Part shown: in pieces, positions 46,710 to 56,894 of the stretch | Position numbering within the stretch: position 1 is the first letter of the stretch | Layout of the letters: each line of letters starts with the position of its first letter | Assembly: GCF_017115105.1 (NCBI RefSeq) | Contig: NZ_JABXKH010000131.1 | Location: 52,720 to 116,719, forward strand | Direction of reading: 5' to 3' | Length of the DNA: 64,000 nucleotides | Source: Nostoc sp. NMS2 | GTDB taxonomy: Bacteria; Cyanobacteriota; Cyanobacteriia; Cyanobacteriales; Nostocaceae | Notes under the pieces: model-generated | Seen by the model: only the letters and a program-made list of their open reading frames with translations | The model's database searches: none | What the model was told of the DNA's origin: nothing | Position numbers and translations under genes: made by a program

Positions 46710-47123
46710 TTAATGACAAACCCACTTCCACAGAGGATGACTTGGCCCCTGTTGACGTATCCGATAAACTTGTTTTTCTAAACGTTGTTTTTCCGGCTGT
46801 GGTAGTCCAAATAAGATATTCCGACTTTGCCAAACTAAAACAGCAGCAGTCATCCCAATACAAAAGGCTAAACCGAAGGTAGACAGTGGATGGTAAAAGA
46901 GTCCATATCGCACCGCTACCCAGGTAAAATATTGTTGCCACAGAGAAATTTCTGCACGTAGACCCCACAAGCTAACAGGCGCAATGGTGAGCCACAAACA
47001 GCCGACAAATATCCACCTGCCGTATATTGTCAGCTTGTGTAACCTTTGTACTTGTTGAATAAAGGATGCGTCAGAGTTCTCAAATTCTGGATTAGGGATT
47101 AATGGTTCTTCAGGTTGATCCAT
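46710..47123 (-). CDS. Small integral membrane protein, unknown function
   Basis: A 137-residue protein downstream of secF. It has two or three hydrophobic segments: about residues 36-55 (WIFVGCLWLTIAPVSLWGL), about 78-102 (LSTFGLAFCIGMTAAVLVWQ), and a weaker one between them. The N-terminal 25 residues are acidic. I do not recognise a named family. The start at 47123 is the first ATG; a GTG at 47165, just 7 bp from the secF stop, would add 14 residues. Position at the end of the pdhB-secD-secF operon suggests coexpression with Sec export, but no function follows from that. Confidence 0.7.
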   Translation of the reverse strand: MDQPEEPLIPNPEFENSDASFIQQVQRLHKLTIYGRWIFVGCLWLTIAPVSLWGLRAEISLWQQYFTWVAVRYGLFYHPLSTFGLAFCIGMTAAVLVWQSRNILFGLPQPEKQRLEKQVYRIRQQGPSHPLWKWVCH

Positions 47124-47171
47124 AGAAGAATAAAATTCCAAAGCACGATCAATTGTGAAATACACACGAGT

Positions 47172-48158
47172 TTAACTATCCTGAGAACTGGCAGATGTAT
47201 CAATCGGCTCTACGCTTTCTACCACTTGGGATTCATCCCTTTCTCGCCACCAAGTAAGGAGAGTACTGGCAATGAAAATACTTGAATAAGCTCCCATTGT
47301 GAACCCAATAATCAAAGCTAGGGAAAAGTTTCTCAGTGTTTCTCCGCCAAATAGAAAGATTGCAGTTAATGTCAGCAACACGGTTAAGGTCGTGTTAATC
47401 GATCTTGTCAGAGTTTGGTTAACTGCATCATCGACAATTTCGGCAATTGGGCGTTCAGGATTGATTTTAATGGTTTCCCGAATGCGATCGTAAATTACCA
47501 CTGTGTCGTTGACCGAGAAACCTGTAATTGTAAGTAAGGCAACGATAAAAAGGCTATCTACTTCGATGCCCGCTACCAAACCCAAAATTGAAAAAGCCCC
47601 GACTGTGATCAAGATATCGTGAAATAGGGCAACGATCGCAAAGACAGCATAATCTAACTGGAAGCGGAAGCTCATATAGATAGTAATACCAATGAAGGAA
47701 ACTATCAGAGCTAATAGTCCAGACCTCAACAGTTCTTTTCCCAAGGTAGGGCCAACGGAGTCAATTTGATTTTTTTGCGGATCAAAAACCCCAACTTCTT
47801 CGCTTAAAGCATTTTGCAACTTGGTGCGCTGATCGACACCCAAATCTTTTGTCCGAATTAGTACACCATTTTCTGCACCATTTTCGGAGATAAGTTGAAT
47901 GCTGCTATCACCTAGTCCCTGCGCTTTTGCTACCTCCCGGACAGCATTGATATTAATTGGTTTGTCGCAATTGCCGGGTTTGGTGCAATCTCGGACAAAC
48001 TGTAACCGTGTACCACCGATAAAATCTAAACCGGGGCGTAAGGGGGCGTGAATATTGGGTTGTTGCCAAGAAATCACCATTGAGATCATACCGGCAAGAA
48101 TAATCGCAGCAGAAATAGTCCACCAAAGCGATCGCGATTTGTTGATACTCAGTTTCAT
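47172..48158 (-). CDS. secF: Protein translocase subunit SecF
   Basis: Membrane subunit that, with SecD, assists Sec-dependent export using the proton gradient. The 328-residue protein has the N-terminal membrane helix, the periplasmic region starting [10 protein letters not shown], and the five C-terminal membrane helices with the family motifs [16 protein letters not shown] and [17 protein letters not shown]. The length is typical. Its ATG overlaps the secD stop by 4 bp, and a small membrane protein gene follows directly. Confidence 0.95.
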   Translation of the reverse strand: MKLSINKSRSLWWTISAAIILAGMISMVISWQQPNIHAPLRPGLDFIGGTRLQFVRDCTKPGNCDKPININAVREVAKAQGLGDSSIQLISENGAENGVLIRTKDLGVDQRTKLQNALSEEVGVFDPQKNQIDSVGPTLGKELLRSGLLALIVSFIGITIYMSFRFQLDYAVFAIVALFHDILITVGAFSILGLVAGIEVDSLFIVALLTITGFSVNDTVVIYDRIRETIKINPERPIAEIVDDAVNQTLTRSINTTLTVLLTLTAIFLFGGETLRNFSLALIIGFTMGAYSSIFIASTLLTWWRERDESQVVESVEPIDTSASSQDS

Positions 48159-49567
48159 TGAGTCACCTCTGCCTTATTCGATGTTGGCAGGTTTGGACAG
48201 AAAAGTTCTGTCTTCCGCAAGGAGGGAATTGAAATCGCCAAAAACAGCAATGTCCGACTACAAGTAATTGCGGTAAACATACTCACAGCCACCCCCAAAG
48301 CTAAGGTAAGAGCAAAACCTTTGACTAAACCAGACCCTAGCCAAAACAGGGCAGCACAAGCAATCCATGTAGTGACGTTGCTATCTAAAATACTAGAAAA
48401 TGCTCGGTAAAAACCAGATTCTACAGAACGATACAGAGATTTACCCGCCCGCAATTCTTCTCGTGTCCGTTCAAAAATTAGGACATTGGCATCAACCGCC
48501 ATCCCAATACTGAGGATAAAACCAGCTATTCCCGGCAAAGTTAGGGTAACGCCCAATAAAGCGAAGGTTGCCCAAGTTAAAAGGGAATAAATCACTAGTG
48601 ATACATCCGCAATCAGTCCTGGTAATCGATAGTAAAACACCATGAATATTAATACTAAAGTCAGACCACCAACCCCAGCATAAATACTGCTTTGAATACT
48701 ATCTTTACCTAACGTTGCTCCCACTGTCCGTCTTTCTGCGATTTCTACTGGTACGGGTAATGCACCACCACGTAGCTGTACACCCAAGTCATTAGCTTCT
48801 TGGGCGGTAAACCGTCCTGTAATCACGGCAGAGCCACCAGTAATACCTGCGGCAGCAAATTCTATACCCACAGTAGGAGCGCTGATTAGTTCATTGTCTA
48901 GAAAAACACCAATGCTCCGCCCAGTACCAGCAAGATTTTTCGTCAAATTGGCAAATAGTTCACCACCCTTTTGGTCGAAGCGAATGGTAACGTGCCAGTT
49001 GTTACCTTGAGTGGGTTCACCAGAAGCATCCTTGAGGTATTTGCCACTTAGTGGTGGATTAGTGCTTTCAAACAATTCTGCGATCGCTTGATTACTTTTT
49101 TGTAAATCTTCTTGATTCTTAGCTATTGCTGCTTTGTCAGTACTTTTTCTCAACTCTTCTTGCTTGACTTTCAATTCGGCTCTAGATGTTTGGAAAGCAC
49201 GTAGTTGGATTTCTGTATTTTGCTTTTGGGTACGAAATTCTAACTGCGCCGTCCCCCCTAACACCCGTTCGGCTTGTTCTGGATCGTTAACCCCTGGCAA
49301 TTGTACCAAAATTTTATCTGTGCCGACTGTTTGGATCACTGGTTCAGAAACACCCAAACCATTAATCCGACCTTCGACAACTTTCTTCACACCTTCCAAT
49401 TCTCGTTCGGTGATTTTAGGAATTTCTGCTGATGGTTTTACCTGAATTGTTAGCTGTGAACCTCCCCGCAAGTCTAGTCCCAGGGGTATCGGAATTGTCG
49501 CAATCACCGTAAAAGCGGCAATTATCAGCACTAAAATCAAAATTAATAGCGATCGCTGTCTTTGCAT
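48155..49567 (-). CDS. secD: Protein translocase subunit SecD
   Basis: Larger SecDF subunit that drives late steps of Sec export. From the start at 49567 it has 470 residues: N-terminal helix, the [12 protein letters not shown] motif, periplasmic P1 head/base region (residues about 30-285), then the RND-type membrane domain with [17 protein letters not shown] and [12 protein letters not shown] prefer 49567 to the frame start at 49588 because the duplicated gene upstream begins at the matching methionine (MQKQ/MQRQ). It is in the order pdhB - secD-like - secD - secF. Confidence 0.95.
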   Translation of the reverse strand: MQRQRSLLILILVLIIAAFTVIATIPIPLGLDLRGGSQLTIQVKPSAEIPKITERELEGVKKVVEGRINGLGVSEPVIQTVGTDKILVQLPGVNDPEQAERVLGGTAQLEFRTQKQNTEIQLRAFQTSRAELKVKQEELRKSTDKAAIAKNQEDLQKSNQAIAELFESTNPPLSGKYLKDASGEPTQGNNWHVTIRFDQKGGELFANLTKNLAGTGRSIGVFLDNELISAPTVGIEFAAAGITGGSAVITGRFTAQEANDLGVQLRGGALPVPVEIAERRTVGATLGKDSIQSSIYAGVGGLTLVLIFMVFYYRLPGLIADVSLVIYSLLTWATFALLGVTLTLPGIAGFILSIGMAVDANVLIFERTREELRAGKSLYRSVESGFYRAFSSILDSNVTTWIACAALFWLGSGLVKGFALTLALGVAVSMFTAITCSRTLLFLAISIPSLRKTELFCPNLPTSNKAEVTQ

Positions 49568-49622
49568 ACCATAACTCGCAACTGACAAACGCTATGATAG
49601 CGTTCTTTTGCAGCATCATGAG

Positions 49623-50480
49623 TTAGGATTCCCGCTTCACCGATAGGATTTTTACTGGTATAGGTAATGCACCACCGCGTAACTGAATGCCTAAGTCATT
49701 GGCTTGTTGTGCAGTAAACCGTCCTGTAATCACAGCAGAGCCTCCAGTAATCCCAGTGGCGGCAAATTCTACACCCACACTAGGAGCGCTGATCAGTTCA
49801 TTGTCCAGGAAAACACCAATACTACGGCCAGTGCCAGCAAGGTTTTTCGTCAGTTCGGTAAACAGTTCACCACCCTTTTGGTCGAAGCGAATCGCCACAT
49901 TCCAATTGTTACCTTGACTCGGTTGGCCATAGGCATCCTTGAGGTATTTGCCAGTTAATGGTGGATTGGTGCTTTCAAACAATTTAGCGATCGCTTGATT
50001 ACTTTTCTGTAAATCTTCTTGATTCTTGACAGTTGCTGCTTTGTCGGTGCTTTTTCTCAACTCTTCTTGCTTGAATTTCAATTCGGCTCTAGATGCTTGA
50101 AAAGCAAGCAGTTGAGTTTCTGTATTTGGCTTTTGCCTGCGAAATTCTAACTGCGCTGTAGCCCCCAGCACCCGTTCGGCTTGCTGTGGATCGTTAACTC
50201 CTGGTAGCTGTACGAGAATTTTGTCTGCACCTACTGTTTTAATGACTGGTTTTGAGATGCCCAGACCGTTTATACGACCTTCGATTACTTTTTTAACGGC
50301 TTCCAATTCCCGTTCGGTGATTTGCGGAATTTCTGGTGTTTTTTGTAACTCAATAATTAGCTGATAACTTCCCCGTGAGTCTTGGCTTTGTTCCAATAGT
50401 GCGGGAATGCAAGAACTCAACGTCATTACCACGACTACCTGAGTTGAAATTAGGGCTAATAATGAGCTTTGTTTTTGCAT
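49623..50480 (-). CDS. Truncated SecD paralogue, predicted lipoprotein with periplasmic domain only
   Basis: A 285-residue tandem duplicate of the first two-fifths of secD, 55 bp upstream of the secD start used here. The N-terminal 24 residues have a signal with lipobox LSSC (Cys24), replacing SecD's first helix. Residues about 45-275 align with the SecD periplasmic region almost without gaps (for instance [47 protein letters not shown]). The usual [12 protein letters not shown] reads DSRGSYQLIIEL. It ends with a frame-changed tail (ILSVKRES) exactly where SecD would enter its membrane domain. The nucleotide sequence is also closely similar and includes about 35 bp before the ATG. Whether it works with SecDF is unknown. 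Confidence 0.85.
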   Translation of the reverse strand: MQKQSSLLALISTQVVVVMTLSSCIPALLEQSQDSRGSYQLIIELQKTPEIPQITERELEAVKKVIEGRINGLGISKPVIKTVGADKILVQLPGVNDPQQAERVLGATAQLEFRRQKPNTETQLLAFQASRAELKFKQEELRKSTDKAATVKNQEDLQKSNQAIAKLFESTNPPLTGKYLKDAYGQPSQGNNWNVAIRFDQKGGELFTELTKNLAGTGRSIGVFLDNELISAPSVGVEFAATGITGGSAVITGRFTAQQANDLGIQLRGGALPIPVKILSVKRES

Positions 50481-50585
50481 ACCATAACCTGCTTCGACTA
50501 AAGATTATGATACCGTACTATTACGGAGTTAAAAGTTATAAGTGAGAATTTTTACTCCTCACTCATAACTCCTCACTCCTAACTT

Positions 50586-51569
50586 TTAAACCCGCAACGC
50601 TACCATTTTTTCCACAGCTTCCACTATTTGCTCTGGTTGGATAATTGTCAGTCTTTCCAGATTGCCGTTGTAAGGTGTGGGGATATCTTGGGAAGAAAGC
50701 CGCAGTACTGGCGCATCTAATTCATCAAATAAGCGATCGTTTATTGAAGCGATTACTTCTGCCCCGATACCCGCAGTTCGCATGGATTCTTCCACAACAA
50801 TGACTTTATGGGTTTTACGTACCGATGCGCCAATTGTATCAAAATCTAATGGCTTGAGGGATATTAAATCAATAACTTCTGGATCGTAACCTTGTTTTTC
50901 AAGTGTTTTTACCGCTTGCAGCACATGATGCCGCATCCGAGAATAAGTGATAATTGTGACATCCTTTCCTTGACGCACAACTTCGGCTTTATCTAGGGGT
51001 AGTAAATATTCTTCTTCTGGTAAATCTTCTTTCAAGTTGTAAAGTAAAACGTGTTCAAAGAACAACACAGGGTTATCATCGCGGATAGCTGATTTTAGTA
51101 GTCCTTTGGCGTTTCTTGGTGTGGAGCAGGCAACAATCTTCAACCCTGGCACAGCTTGGAAGTAAGTTTCTAAGCGTTGAGAATGTTCTGCACCTAGCTG
51201 CCTTCCTACACCCCCAGGGCCGCGAATTACCATCGGAATTTTGAAGTTACCGCCAGAAGTATAGCGCAACATCCCAGCGTTGTTGGATATTTGGTTGAAG
51301 GCGAGCAGTAAAAAGCCCATATTCATCCCTTCGATGATGGGACGTAACCCAGTCATGGCTGCTCCTACTGCCATACCAGTGAAGCTATTTTCGGCGATGG
51401 GCGTGTCTAGAATGCGGAGTTCGCCATATTTTTGGTACAGGTCTTTGGTAACTTTGTAGGAACCGCCGTAGTGTCCTACGTCTTCACCGAGAACGAATAC
51501 GCTGGAATCACGGGCCATTTCTTCATCAATGGCTTCCCGTAAGGCGTTGAAGAATAGTGTTTCTGCCAT
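50586..51569 (-). CDS. pdhB: Pyruvate dehydrogenase E1 component, beta subunit
   Basis: Beta subunit of the thiamine-dependent E1 of the pyruvate dehydrogenase complex, linking glycolysis to acetyl-CoA. The 327 residues include [61 protein letters not shown] and the C-terminal DVIEVIDLRTL-type region (here [13 protein letters not shown]). The alpha subunit and other PDH genes are not in the window. It is first of the likely pdhB - secD-like - secD - secF - orf transcript, with a spacer of 105 bp before the secD-like gene. Confidence 0.95.
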   Translation of the reverse strand: MAETLFFNALREAIDEEMARDSSVFVLGEDVGHYGGSYKVTKDLYQKYGELRILDTPIAENSFTGMAVGAAMTGLRPIIEGMNMGFLLLAFNQISNNAGMLRYTSGGNFKIPMVIRGPGGVGRQLGAEHSQRLETYFQAVPGLKIVACSTPRNAKGLLKSAIRDDNPVLFFEHVLLYNLKEDLPEEEYLLPLDKAEVVRQGKDVTIITYSRMRHHVLQAVKTLEKQGYDPEVIDLISLKPLDFDTIGASVRKTHKVIVVEESMRTAGIGAEVIASINDRLFDELDAPVLRLSSQDIPTPYNGNLERLTIIQPEQIVEAVEKMVALRV

Positions 51570-51900
51570 TTAGACCTTTTAGTACGATTATGGTTTTAGA
51601 ATTTTATCGTGCTGCTGTCGCAAATACGGTGAGCGATCGCACTTGTTAGAGATTGGTTTTTTTAAACGAACCGCCCCAAGCATAGAGCGAGTAATTGCCA
51701 TAACTATATCAAAGCTATTTAATTTAGATTTTAGAGGTTTTATGAGCGATCGCCTCGCCCTCTGGCAAATCGGCTGATTTGCTTATGTAATAAAACGTAG
51801 AGCAAATGTATAAAGTAAACTTAATACTTCACGCTTGAAAGATAGTAACTTAACTGAATTTACGCCCGATTAAAAAATTTGTGGTAGCAATAATTTAAAT
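51570..51900. other. Spacer between pdhB and the DUF6888 gene
   Basis: A 331-bp divergent spacer with two GCGATCGC sites and otherwise AT-rich DNA. No gene or RNA signature is recognised. The stretch should contain promoters for both the pdhB operon and the DUF6888/DUF6887 pair, but none is clear enough to mark. Confidence 0.5.
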
Positions 51901-52074
51901 ATGCCTACTGTAGAACAATTGAAAACGTTGTTTATCTTAAGTTTTTGGGCTACTAAAATGTATTTACCTGTGTTTTTGGTGCGAATCGATGAACGAACAA
52001 AAAATCTTGTAATTCTCGCTGGTGAAGAAAATGAAATTATAATTTACCTAGACGGGAAGTGGAGATATGTATGA
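51901..52074 (+). CDS. Small DUF6888-like protein, first gene of an overlapping pair
   Basis: A 57-residue open frame, too short for simple ORF cut-offs: MPTVEQLKTLFILSFWATKM, then VFLVRIDERTKNLVILAGEE and an end GKWRYV. From memory this matches the cyanobacterial DUF6888 family. The stop overlaps the next start in ATGA, so the two are translated together. No signal peptide or clear motif is present; it is a compact alpha/beta-looking protein. It lies in a small accessory stretch with a PIN remnant and a VapBC pair, which makes a toxin-antitoxin-like or other two-gene role conceivable, though nothing proves it. Confidence 0.75.
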   Translation: MPTVEQLKTLFILSFWATKMYLPVFLVRIDERTKNLVILAGEENEIIIYLDGKWRYV

Positions 52075-52283
52075 GTAAGCCAGATTTTATGACAATGCCC
52101 CGTGTCCAATTGCGTCAATATATCCTTGACCACAGAGAAGATGATGAAGCCTTTCAAACTTATTTAGATCGATTCACCTCTGAAGACGCTGTAATCTTCC
52201 CTGCGCCGCAATCAATAGATGATTTAGAAAACTTCCCAGAGTTACATCAACAGAACTTAGAAAGACTACGAAAGCAAGCTTAA
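52071..52283 (+). CDS. Small DUF6887-like protein, second gene of an overlapping pair
   Basis: A 70-residue acidic protein starting MSKPDFMTMPRVQLRQYILD with a FTSEDAVIFPAPQSIDDL stretch; it resembles the DUF6887 family, which I remember as the usual partner of DUF6888 genes in cyanobacteria. I use the ATG at 52071, which overlaps the upstream stop; a GTG at 52059 would read through that gene's frame and is less likely. Predicted to be mostly helical, without cysteines or a membrane segment. Function unknown. Confidence 0.75.
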   Translation: MSKPDFMTMPRVQLRQYILDHREDDEAFQTYLDRFTSEDAVIFPAPQSIDDLENFPELHQQNLERLRKQA

Positions 52284-52313
52284 GCCTTCTCCAACAAAAC
52301 AAACGAAGCTTAA

Positions 52314-52400
52314 GTTAGACAAGAACTGTTGATAGAATTTAACGGAATTCCAATTTTAACTCCGCAAGATTTTCTAAGTCGTTATTTCTCAAATTCATAA
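52314..52400 (+). pseudogene. C-terminal fragment of a PIN-domain protein
   Basis: A 28-residue open stretch ends at TAA (52398-52400) with the sequence LLIEFNGIPILTPQDFLSRY, which resembles the C-terminal end of COG1569-type PIN-domain toxins (G-I-P-I-L-T-P). A stop lies just upstream at 52311, and the rest of such a gene is missing. It looks like a remnant left by deletion. The minus-strand frame over the same bases (52339-52524) is not convincing. Confidence 0.4.
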
Positions 52401-52439
52401 TTATAAGTTCATCAAACCAGTAAAATCGCCCCTCAATAA

Positions 52440-52530
52440 TCATGTCATAATTCCTGACGCAAGCGTAGCCTGCACAACTCTTGGAGACGCTGCGCGTAGC
52501 AAGATCCCCGAAGTGGTACGGCAAGCTCAG
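52440..52530. repeat. Dispersed GC-rich repeat next to the vapC 3' end
   Basis: The stretch contains GACGCAAGCGTAGCCTGC, GGAGACGCTGCGCGTAGC and GATCCCCGAAG pieces, the usual order of a palindromic repeat seen in Nostoc genomes, and no stable gene. It may have contributed to the breakage of the neighbouring PIN remnant. Confidence 0.5.
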
Positions 52531-52554
52531 TGACCATCGGAGACATCGCCATCC

Positions 52555-52971
52555 CTAAAACACCCGCTCAAAAGGTTTTTTCCGATAACGGCGATAAATA
52601 TCAAAATCACTGTCCAAAGTAGCTATCGCAGCAATATCCAAACGCTCTGAAATGACGATCAAGGATAAATCTGCAAAATCCCCTGGTAAATCTCTGTACT
52701 GAGTATTCAACTCAGCAATGCGCGAAAAATCTTGCGGCAATAGTTGCTCACACTCATAGAGTTGTTTAGCAACATCTAGAAAAAACTCGTTTTGTGTACG
52801 CCAATCTAAGTTGAGTAACCATACCACTTCTGCAATACAAATGGGCGTAGTCACAAGCCTAGAAGTACAACTCTCAAAGAAGCGACACACCTGTTGGTGA
52901 TACTGATCTCTGGCGCTGTAGTACGCAAACAAAAACCCGCTATCCGCGAGTATAAGCGGATAGTAGGTCAT
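52555..52971 (-). CDS. PIN-domain protein, VapC-type toxin
   Basis: A 138-residue PIN-domain protein, the likely RNase toxin of a VapBC pair. Acidic active-site positions are visible: Asp near residue 9 (LADSGFLFAY), the Glu in CIAEVVWLL near residue 45, the Asp in LPGDFADLSL near residue 97, and IATLDSDF near residue 117. It overlaps the antitoxin gene by 4 bp (ATGA) and is second in the operon, the usual VapBC order. No sign of damage. Target RNA unknown. Confidence 0.85.
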   Translation of the reverse strand: MTYYPLILADSGFLFAYYSARDQYHQQVCRFFESCTSRLVTTPICIAEVVWLLNLDWRTQNEFFLDVAKQLYECEQLLPQDFSRIAELNTQYRDLPGDFADLSLIVISERLDIAAIATLDSDFDIYRRYRKKPFERVF

Positions 52972-53222
52972 GGATGGCGCTTGTTGAGATATTGAGCGAT
53001 CGCTTTTTTACGGTTTGAGCGTTCCGATAAATCCCTTGGTGCATCTTGCAGCAGATGTTCAGGGTGTCCACCCCGCCTCTCAACCAAAGTTTTACCCGCT
53101 TGTAAGGTTAGCCAGCGTTCAGCAATCAAGCGTCGGATCAATTCACTCTTTTCCGTTTGCTCGTGAGCCAAGATATCAGCTAGCTGCCGTTCTGTTTCTT
53201 CATCCAGCCTGACACTGAGCAT
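52968..53222 (-). CDS. Ribbon-helix-helix antitoxin (VapB-like)
   Basis: An 84-residue protein starting MLSVRLDEETERQLADIL with a ribbon-helix-helix DNA-binding fold (residues about 1-45), followed by a charged C-terminal tail (HLLQDAPRDLSERSNRKK) that would wrap the PIN toxin. I start at 53222 because this is the family N-terminus; the frame opens to 53315 with unlike sequence. The stop overlaps the toxin start. Autoregulation of the operon by the antitoxin is expected from the family. Confidence 0.85.
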   Translation of the reverse strand: MLSVRLDEETERQLADILAHEQTEKSELIRRLIAERWLTLQAGKTLVERRGGHPEHLLQDAPRDLSERSNRKKAIAQYLNKRHP

Positions 53223-53406
53223 AACTTTTATTTGATTTGCAATACACGTATGACAAGTGTAACGCGGATTAGTTAATTTATTTTGAATTTTGCACCAGCC
53301 AAACCCAAAATACAAAGAATCTCACGTCCAAACACTAAAACACAACTCTGCGTCTGAAGTGCCTCTGCGTGAGAATTCTTAAATTCTTACTACTCAATCG
53401 CACACC

Positions 53407-54387
53407 TTACTTTAACCATCGCGCCGCATCTTTGGCATGATAGGTCAAAATCAAATCTGCACCAGCCCGTTTAAACCCAGTTAAAGTTTCCATAACCACC
53501 CGCTCTTCATCAATCCAACCATTGAGAGCCGCAGCTTTCACCATCGCATACTCACCAGAAACATTGTAAGCCGCAACTGGTAAGTTACTAGCTTCCTTCA
53601 CCCGCCAGATAATATCCATGTATGCCAAGGCTGGCTTAACCATGAGCATATCAGCCCCTTCAGCTATATCCAATTCAATCTCTTTAATTGCTTCGCGGGA
53701 GTTACCTGGGTCCATTTGGTAAGTTCTTCTGTCGCCAAATTGCGGTGTTGAATCTGCTGCATCCCGAAATGGGCCATAATAACCCGAAGCATACTTAGCA
53801 GCATAAGACAAGATCGGCGTATCTTGAAATCCGGCTTCATCCAAACCCTGGCGAATTGCTTGCACAAATCCATCCATCATCCCCGAAGGCGCGATGATAT
53901 CAGCACCGGCTTTCGCTTGCGAAACTGCTGTTTTCTTCAACAATTCCAAAGTTGGGTCATTTAAAACTCGTCCTGTTAAATCACCAACTTGCAGATAACC
54001 ACAATGACCGTGGCTGGTGTACTCACATAAACAAGTATCTGCAATTACAATCAAATCTGGCACTGCTGCTTTTACCGCCGTTGCTGCTTTTTGGACGATA
54101 CCGCAATCATGCCAAGCGCCTGTTGCATCTACATCTTTATCAGCCGGAATACCAAATAAAATAATAGAAGGAATTCCTAAGTCGTAAACTTCTTTTGCCT
54201 CTTCAACAATTTTATCTACCGAAAGTTGGTAGACTCCGGGCATGGATTTCACCTCATTAGCGATTCCCTCACCTGGTACGGCAAATAATGGGTAGATTAA
54301 ATCGCTTGTTGTTAAAACAGTTTCACGAACCATCCGGCGCAGTTGAGGATGGGTACGCAGACGACGGGGGCGATGTGTAGGAAACAT
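53407..54387 (-). CDS. hemB: Delta-aminolevulinic acid dehydratase (porphobilinogen synthase)
   Basis: Condenses two 5-aminolevulinates to porphobilinogen in heme, chlorophyll and bilin synthesis. The 326-residue protein has both catalytic lysines ([17 protein letters not shown] and [12 protein letters not shown]) and the metal-binding stretch [13 protein letters not shown] with three cysteines, the zinc-type arrangement rather than the aspartate-rich magnesium type of plants. The N-terminus ([18 protein letters not shown]) is normal. It is monocistronic by spacing. Confidence 0.97.
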   Translation of the reverse strand: MFPTHRPRRLRTHPQLRRMVRETVLTTSDLIYPLFAVPGEGIANEVKSMPGVYQLSVDKIVEEAKEVYDLGIPSIILFGIPADKDVDATGAWHDCGIVQKAATAVKAAVPDLIVIADTCLCEYTSHGHCGYLQVGDLTGRVLNDPTLELLKKTAVSQAKAGADIIAPSGMMDGFVQAIRQGLDEAGFQDTPILSYAAKYASGYYGPFRDAADSTPQFGDRRTYQMDPGNSREAIKEIELDIAEGADMLMVKPALAYMDIIWRVKEASNLPVAAYNVSGEYAMVKAAALNGWIDEERVVMETLTGFKRAGADLILTYHAKDAARWLK

Positions 54388-54780
54388 AAAATTTTATGAA
54401 GAAAAACAACGCAGATGGACACAAAATAAAGCGTCACAAAAGCAGGTTAAAATTTTCCTGCCGTCAGACAGACTACAAACAGTGCTTAACTGTCCTTTGC
54501 CCTACTCTTAATCAAGTTGTGGGGCAATTTTGTATTCTACAGCTTGGTTGCACCTATCCGACGGACTAGGAAAAAAACAACATAATAAGCAACTCAAAAT
54601 TTAAGACTGTCTGTTGGGAAAATCGTGGTGAATTGAGGGTGGAAATTTAAACGCAAAGTAGCGCAGAGGTAAACGCAGAGAATTTGATACGAATTAATGA
54701 AATGTTGTACTTGGTAGCAAATAACTGACAATTACCAATGCCCAATTTCCCATGCCCTGTTTGGCCAATGATCATCTGTG
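54388..54780. other. Spacer between hemB and the DUF4870 gene
   Basis: A 393-bp stretch with no supported gene. It contains AT-rich sequence and a short CCCAATTTCCCATGCCC repeat-like phrase near 54740. It includes the promoter side of hemB, but no element can be fixed. Confidence 0.5.
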
Positions 54781-55140
54781 CTAAAAAACTCGGAAAATGT
54801 AGGGATAACGGAAGGGTATATCAGGATTGTTGAAAACTCCGATGAGCGCCCAAATTGTTAATCCCCAGTGTAATAGATATCCCAGACCGGCTAGTGGGCC
54901 CAGCAATAATAGAGGAAACAATAACCAACCGAATATAAAAAACAGCGCTCCCAGAATTGCACCATAAAACCAGACATTAAAGTGGAAATTGATGGATTCT
55001 TTGGCGTTTTCTTTAACAACAGGATCGTCAGATACGAGCAGTATGGCGATAGGTACACCTACAGATACTAATGTTGTGCTGAAAAAAATGGCTCCATGCG
55101 ACAAGGCTGATAGAAGCTTTCGCTTGTCTGTGTCGTACAT
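54781..55140 (-). CDS. DUF4870 family membrane protein
   Basis: A 119-residue integral membrane protein of the DUF4870 type. It has a cytoplasmic N-terminus (MYDTDKRKLLSALSHGAIF) and hydrophobic segments at about residues 15-35 (FSTTLVSVGVPIAILLVS), 58-85 (GAILGALFFIFGWLLFPLLLL) and 85-110. The conserved NAKESINFHFNVWFYG segment (residues about 40-55) is the family signature. Function unknown. It diverges from prfC with about 125 bp between starts. Confidence 0.85.
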   Translation of the reverse strand: MYDTDKRKLLSALSHGAIFFSTTLVSVGVPIAILLVSDDPVVKENAKESINFHFNVWFYGAILGALFFIFGWLLFPLLLLGPLAGLGYLLHWGLTIWALIGVFNNPDIPFRYPYIFRVF

Positions 55141-55265
55141 TGCTTTCTCCTCTTTAGTTAGATTGTTGGTTACATTACGACCCTATCACGAGCATCGTTG
55201 TCTTAAGATTAAAAGACTTACTAGAGTCAGAAAAAAATTAAGCTAGCTAACAAACAAATACAATT

Positions 55266-56894
55266 ATGTCTACTGAACTTCAGTCTGAACTTATTCAAGC
55301 AGTTGAACTTCGCCGCAATTTTGCGATTATATCTCACCCCGATGCGGGTAAAACGACACTAACTGAAAAGCTACTCCTGTACGGAGGTGCAATTCACGAA
55401 GCTGGAGCGGTTAAGGCGCGACGGGCACAGCGTAAAGCTACCTCTGACTGGATGGCGATGGAGCAACAACGGGGTATTTCTATTACTTCCACGGTCTTGC
55501 AATTTGAATACCGGAACTGTCAGATAAATTTATTAGACACTCCTGGACACCAAGATTTCAGTGAAGATACTTATCGCACTCTCGCCGCCGCCGATAATGC
55601 AGTGATGTTAATTGATGCGGCAAAAGGTTTGGAACCCCAAACTCGCAAATTGTTTGAAGTGTGTAAGTTGCGCGGTATCCCGATTTTTACATTTATCAAC
55701 AAGCTCGATCGCCCAGGCAGAGAACCTCTAGAATTATTGGATGAAATTGAGCAAGAATTAGGATTGCAAACCTATGCGGTAAATTGGCCGATTGGGATGG
55801 GCGATCGCTTTAAAGGTGTTTTTGACCGACACATGCAACAAATTCACCTCTTTGAACGCAGCGCCCACGGCAGCCGAGAAGCCCGTGATACGATAGTCGA
55901 ATTAGGCGATCCGAGAATAGAAGAGCAGCTAGAACAAAGCCTGTACTACCAACTGAAAAATGATTTAGAACTGTTAGAAGGAGTTGGGCCAGAGCTAGAT
56001 TTGCAGCTGGTACACGAAGGCAAAATGACACCTGTGTTCTTTGGTAGCGCCATGACCAACTTCGGGGTAGAGTTATTCCTCAAGTATTTCCTCGACTATG
56101 CCCTCAAACCCGGTTCTCATTACAGCAGTGTTGGCGAAGTTGCCCCTACATACCCGGAATTTTCGGGGTTTGTCTTTAAATTGCAAGCGAATATGGACCC
56201 GAAACACCGCGATCGCGTTGCATTTATCCGGGTCTGTACTGGTAAGTTTGAAAAAGATATGATGGTGAATCACGCCCGCATTGGTAAACTTATCCGTCTA
56301 TCTCGCCCGCAAAAACTTTTTGCTCAAGAGCGAGAATCGATTGATGTGGCTTATCCTGGCGATGTGATCGGTTTGAACAATCCTGGTGTTTTTGCGATCG
56401 GGGATACAATTTACACGGGACAAAAGCTCGAATATGAGGGGATTCCGTATTTTTCGCCGGAACTGTTTGCATCTCTGAGGAATCCCAACCCCTCGAAGTC
56501 TAAACAATTCCAAAAAGGCGTTGCGGAATTGCGAGAAGAAGGTGCTGTACAAATTATGTATTCAACTGATGAAGCCAAGCGCGATCCAATTTTGGCGGCG
56601 GTGGGTCAGTTGCAATTCGAGGTGGTACAGTTTCGCTTACAAAACGAGTATGGTGTAGAAACCATATTAGATTTATTACCCTACAGTGTCGCCCGTTGGG
56701 TTGAGGGTGGTTGGGAAGCATTAGAAAAGGTGGGACGAATATTCAATACCACTACAGTTAAAGACAGCATGGGACGACCAGTGTTGCTATTCCGCAATGA
56801 ATGGAATTGTCAACAGTTACTGGGCGACCATCCAGAGTTAAAATTAAGCGCGATCGCTCCAGTATTTTCTAGTCAACAATCAGTGGAGGAATGA
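55266..56894 (+). CDS. prfC: Peptide chain release factor 3
   Basis: GTPase that removes RF1/RF2 from the ribosome after termination. The 542-residue protein has the G1 motif [22 protein letters not shown], switch [23 protein letters not shown], and the domain 2/3 region ending in a normal C-terminus. The RF3-specific YGGAI and AVKARRA stretch in place of the EF-G equivalent decides the assignment. It works with release factors that PrmC (43360) methylates. Confidence 0.96.
   Translation: MSTELQSELIQAVELRRNFAIISHPDAGKTTLTEKLLLYGGAIHEAGAVKARRAQRKATSDWMAMEQQRGISITSTVLQFEYRNCQINLLDTPGHQDFSEDTYRTLAAADNAVMLIDAAKGLEPQTRKLFEVCKLRGIPIFTFINKLDRPGREPLELLDEIEQELGLQTYAVNWPIGMGDRFKGVFDRHMQQIHLFERSAHGSREARDTIVELGDPRIEEQLEQSLYYQLKNDLELLEGVGPELDLQLVHEGKMTPVFFGSAMTNFGVELFLKYFLDYALKPGSHYSSVGEVAPTYPEFSGFVFKLQANMDPKHRDRVAFIRVCTGKFEKDMMVNHARIGKLIRLSRPQKLFAQERESIDVAYPGDVIGLNNPGVFAIGDTIYTGQKLEYEGIPYFSPELFASLRNPNPSKSKQFQKGVAELREEGAVQIMYSTDEAKRDPILAAVGQLQFEVVQFRLQNEYGVETILDLLPYSVARWVEGGWEALEKVGRIFNTTTVKDSMGRPVLLFRNEWNCQQLLGDHPELKLSAIAPVFSSQQSVEE

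Noticed and set aside
52339..52524. Minus-strand 61-codon open frame
   Set aside because: Half is repeat DNA and the other half is the opposite strand of the PIN fragment, which is the better reading.
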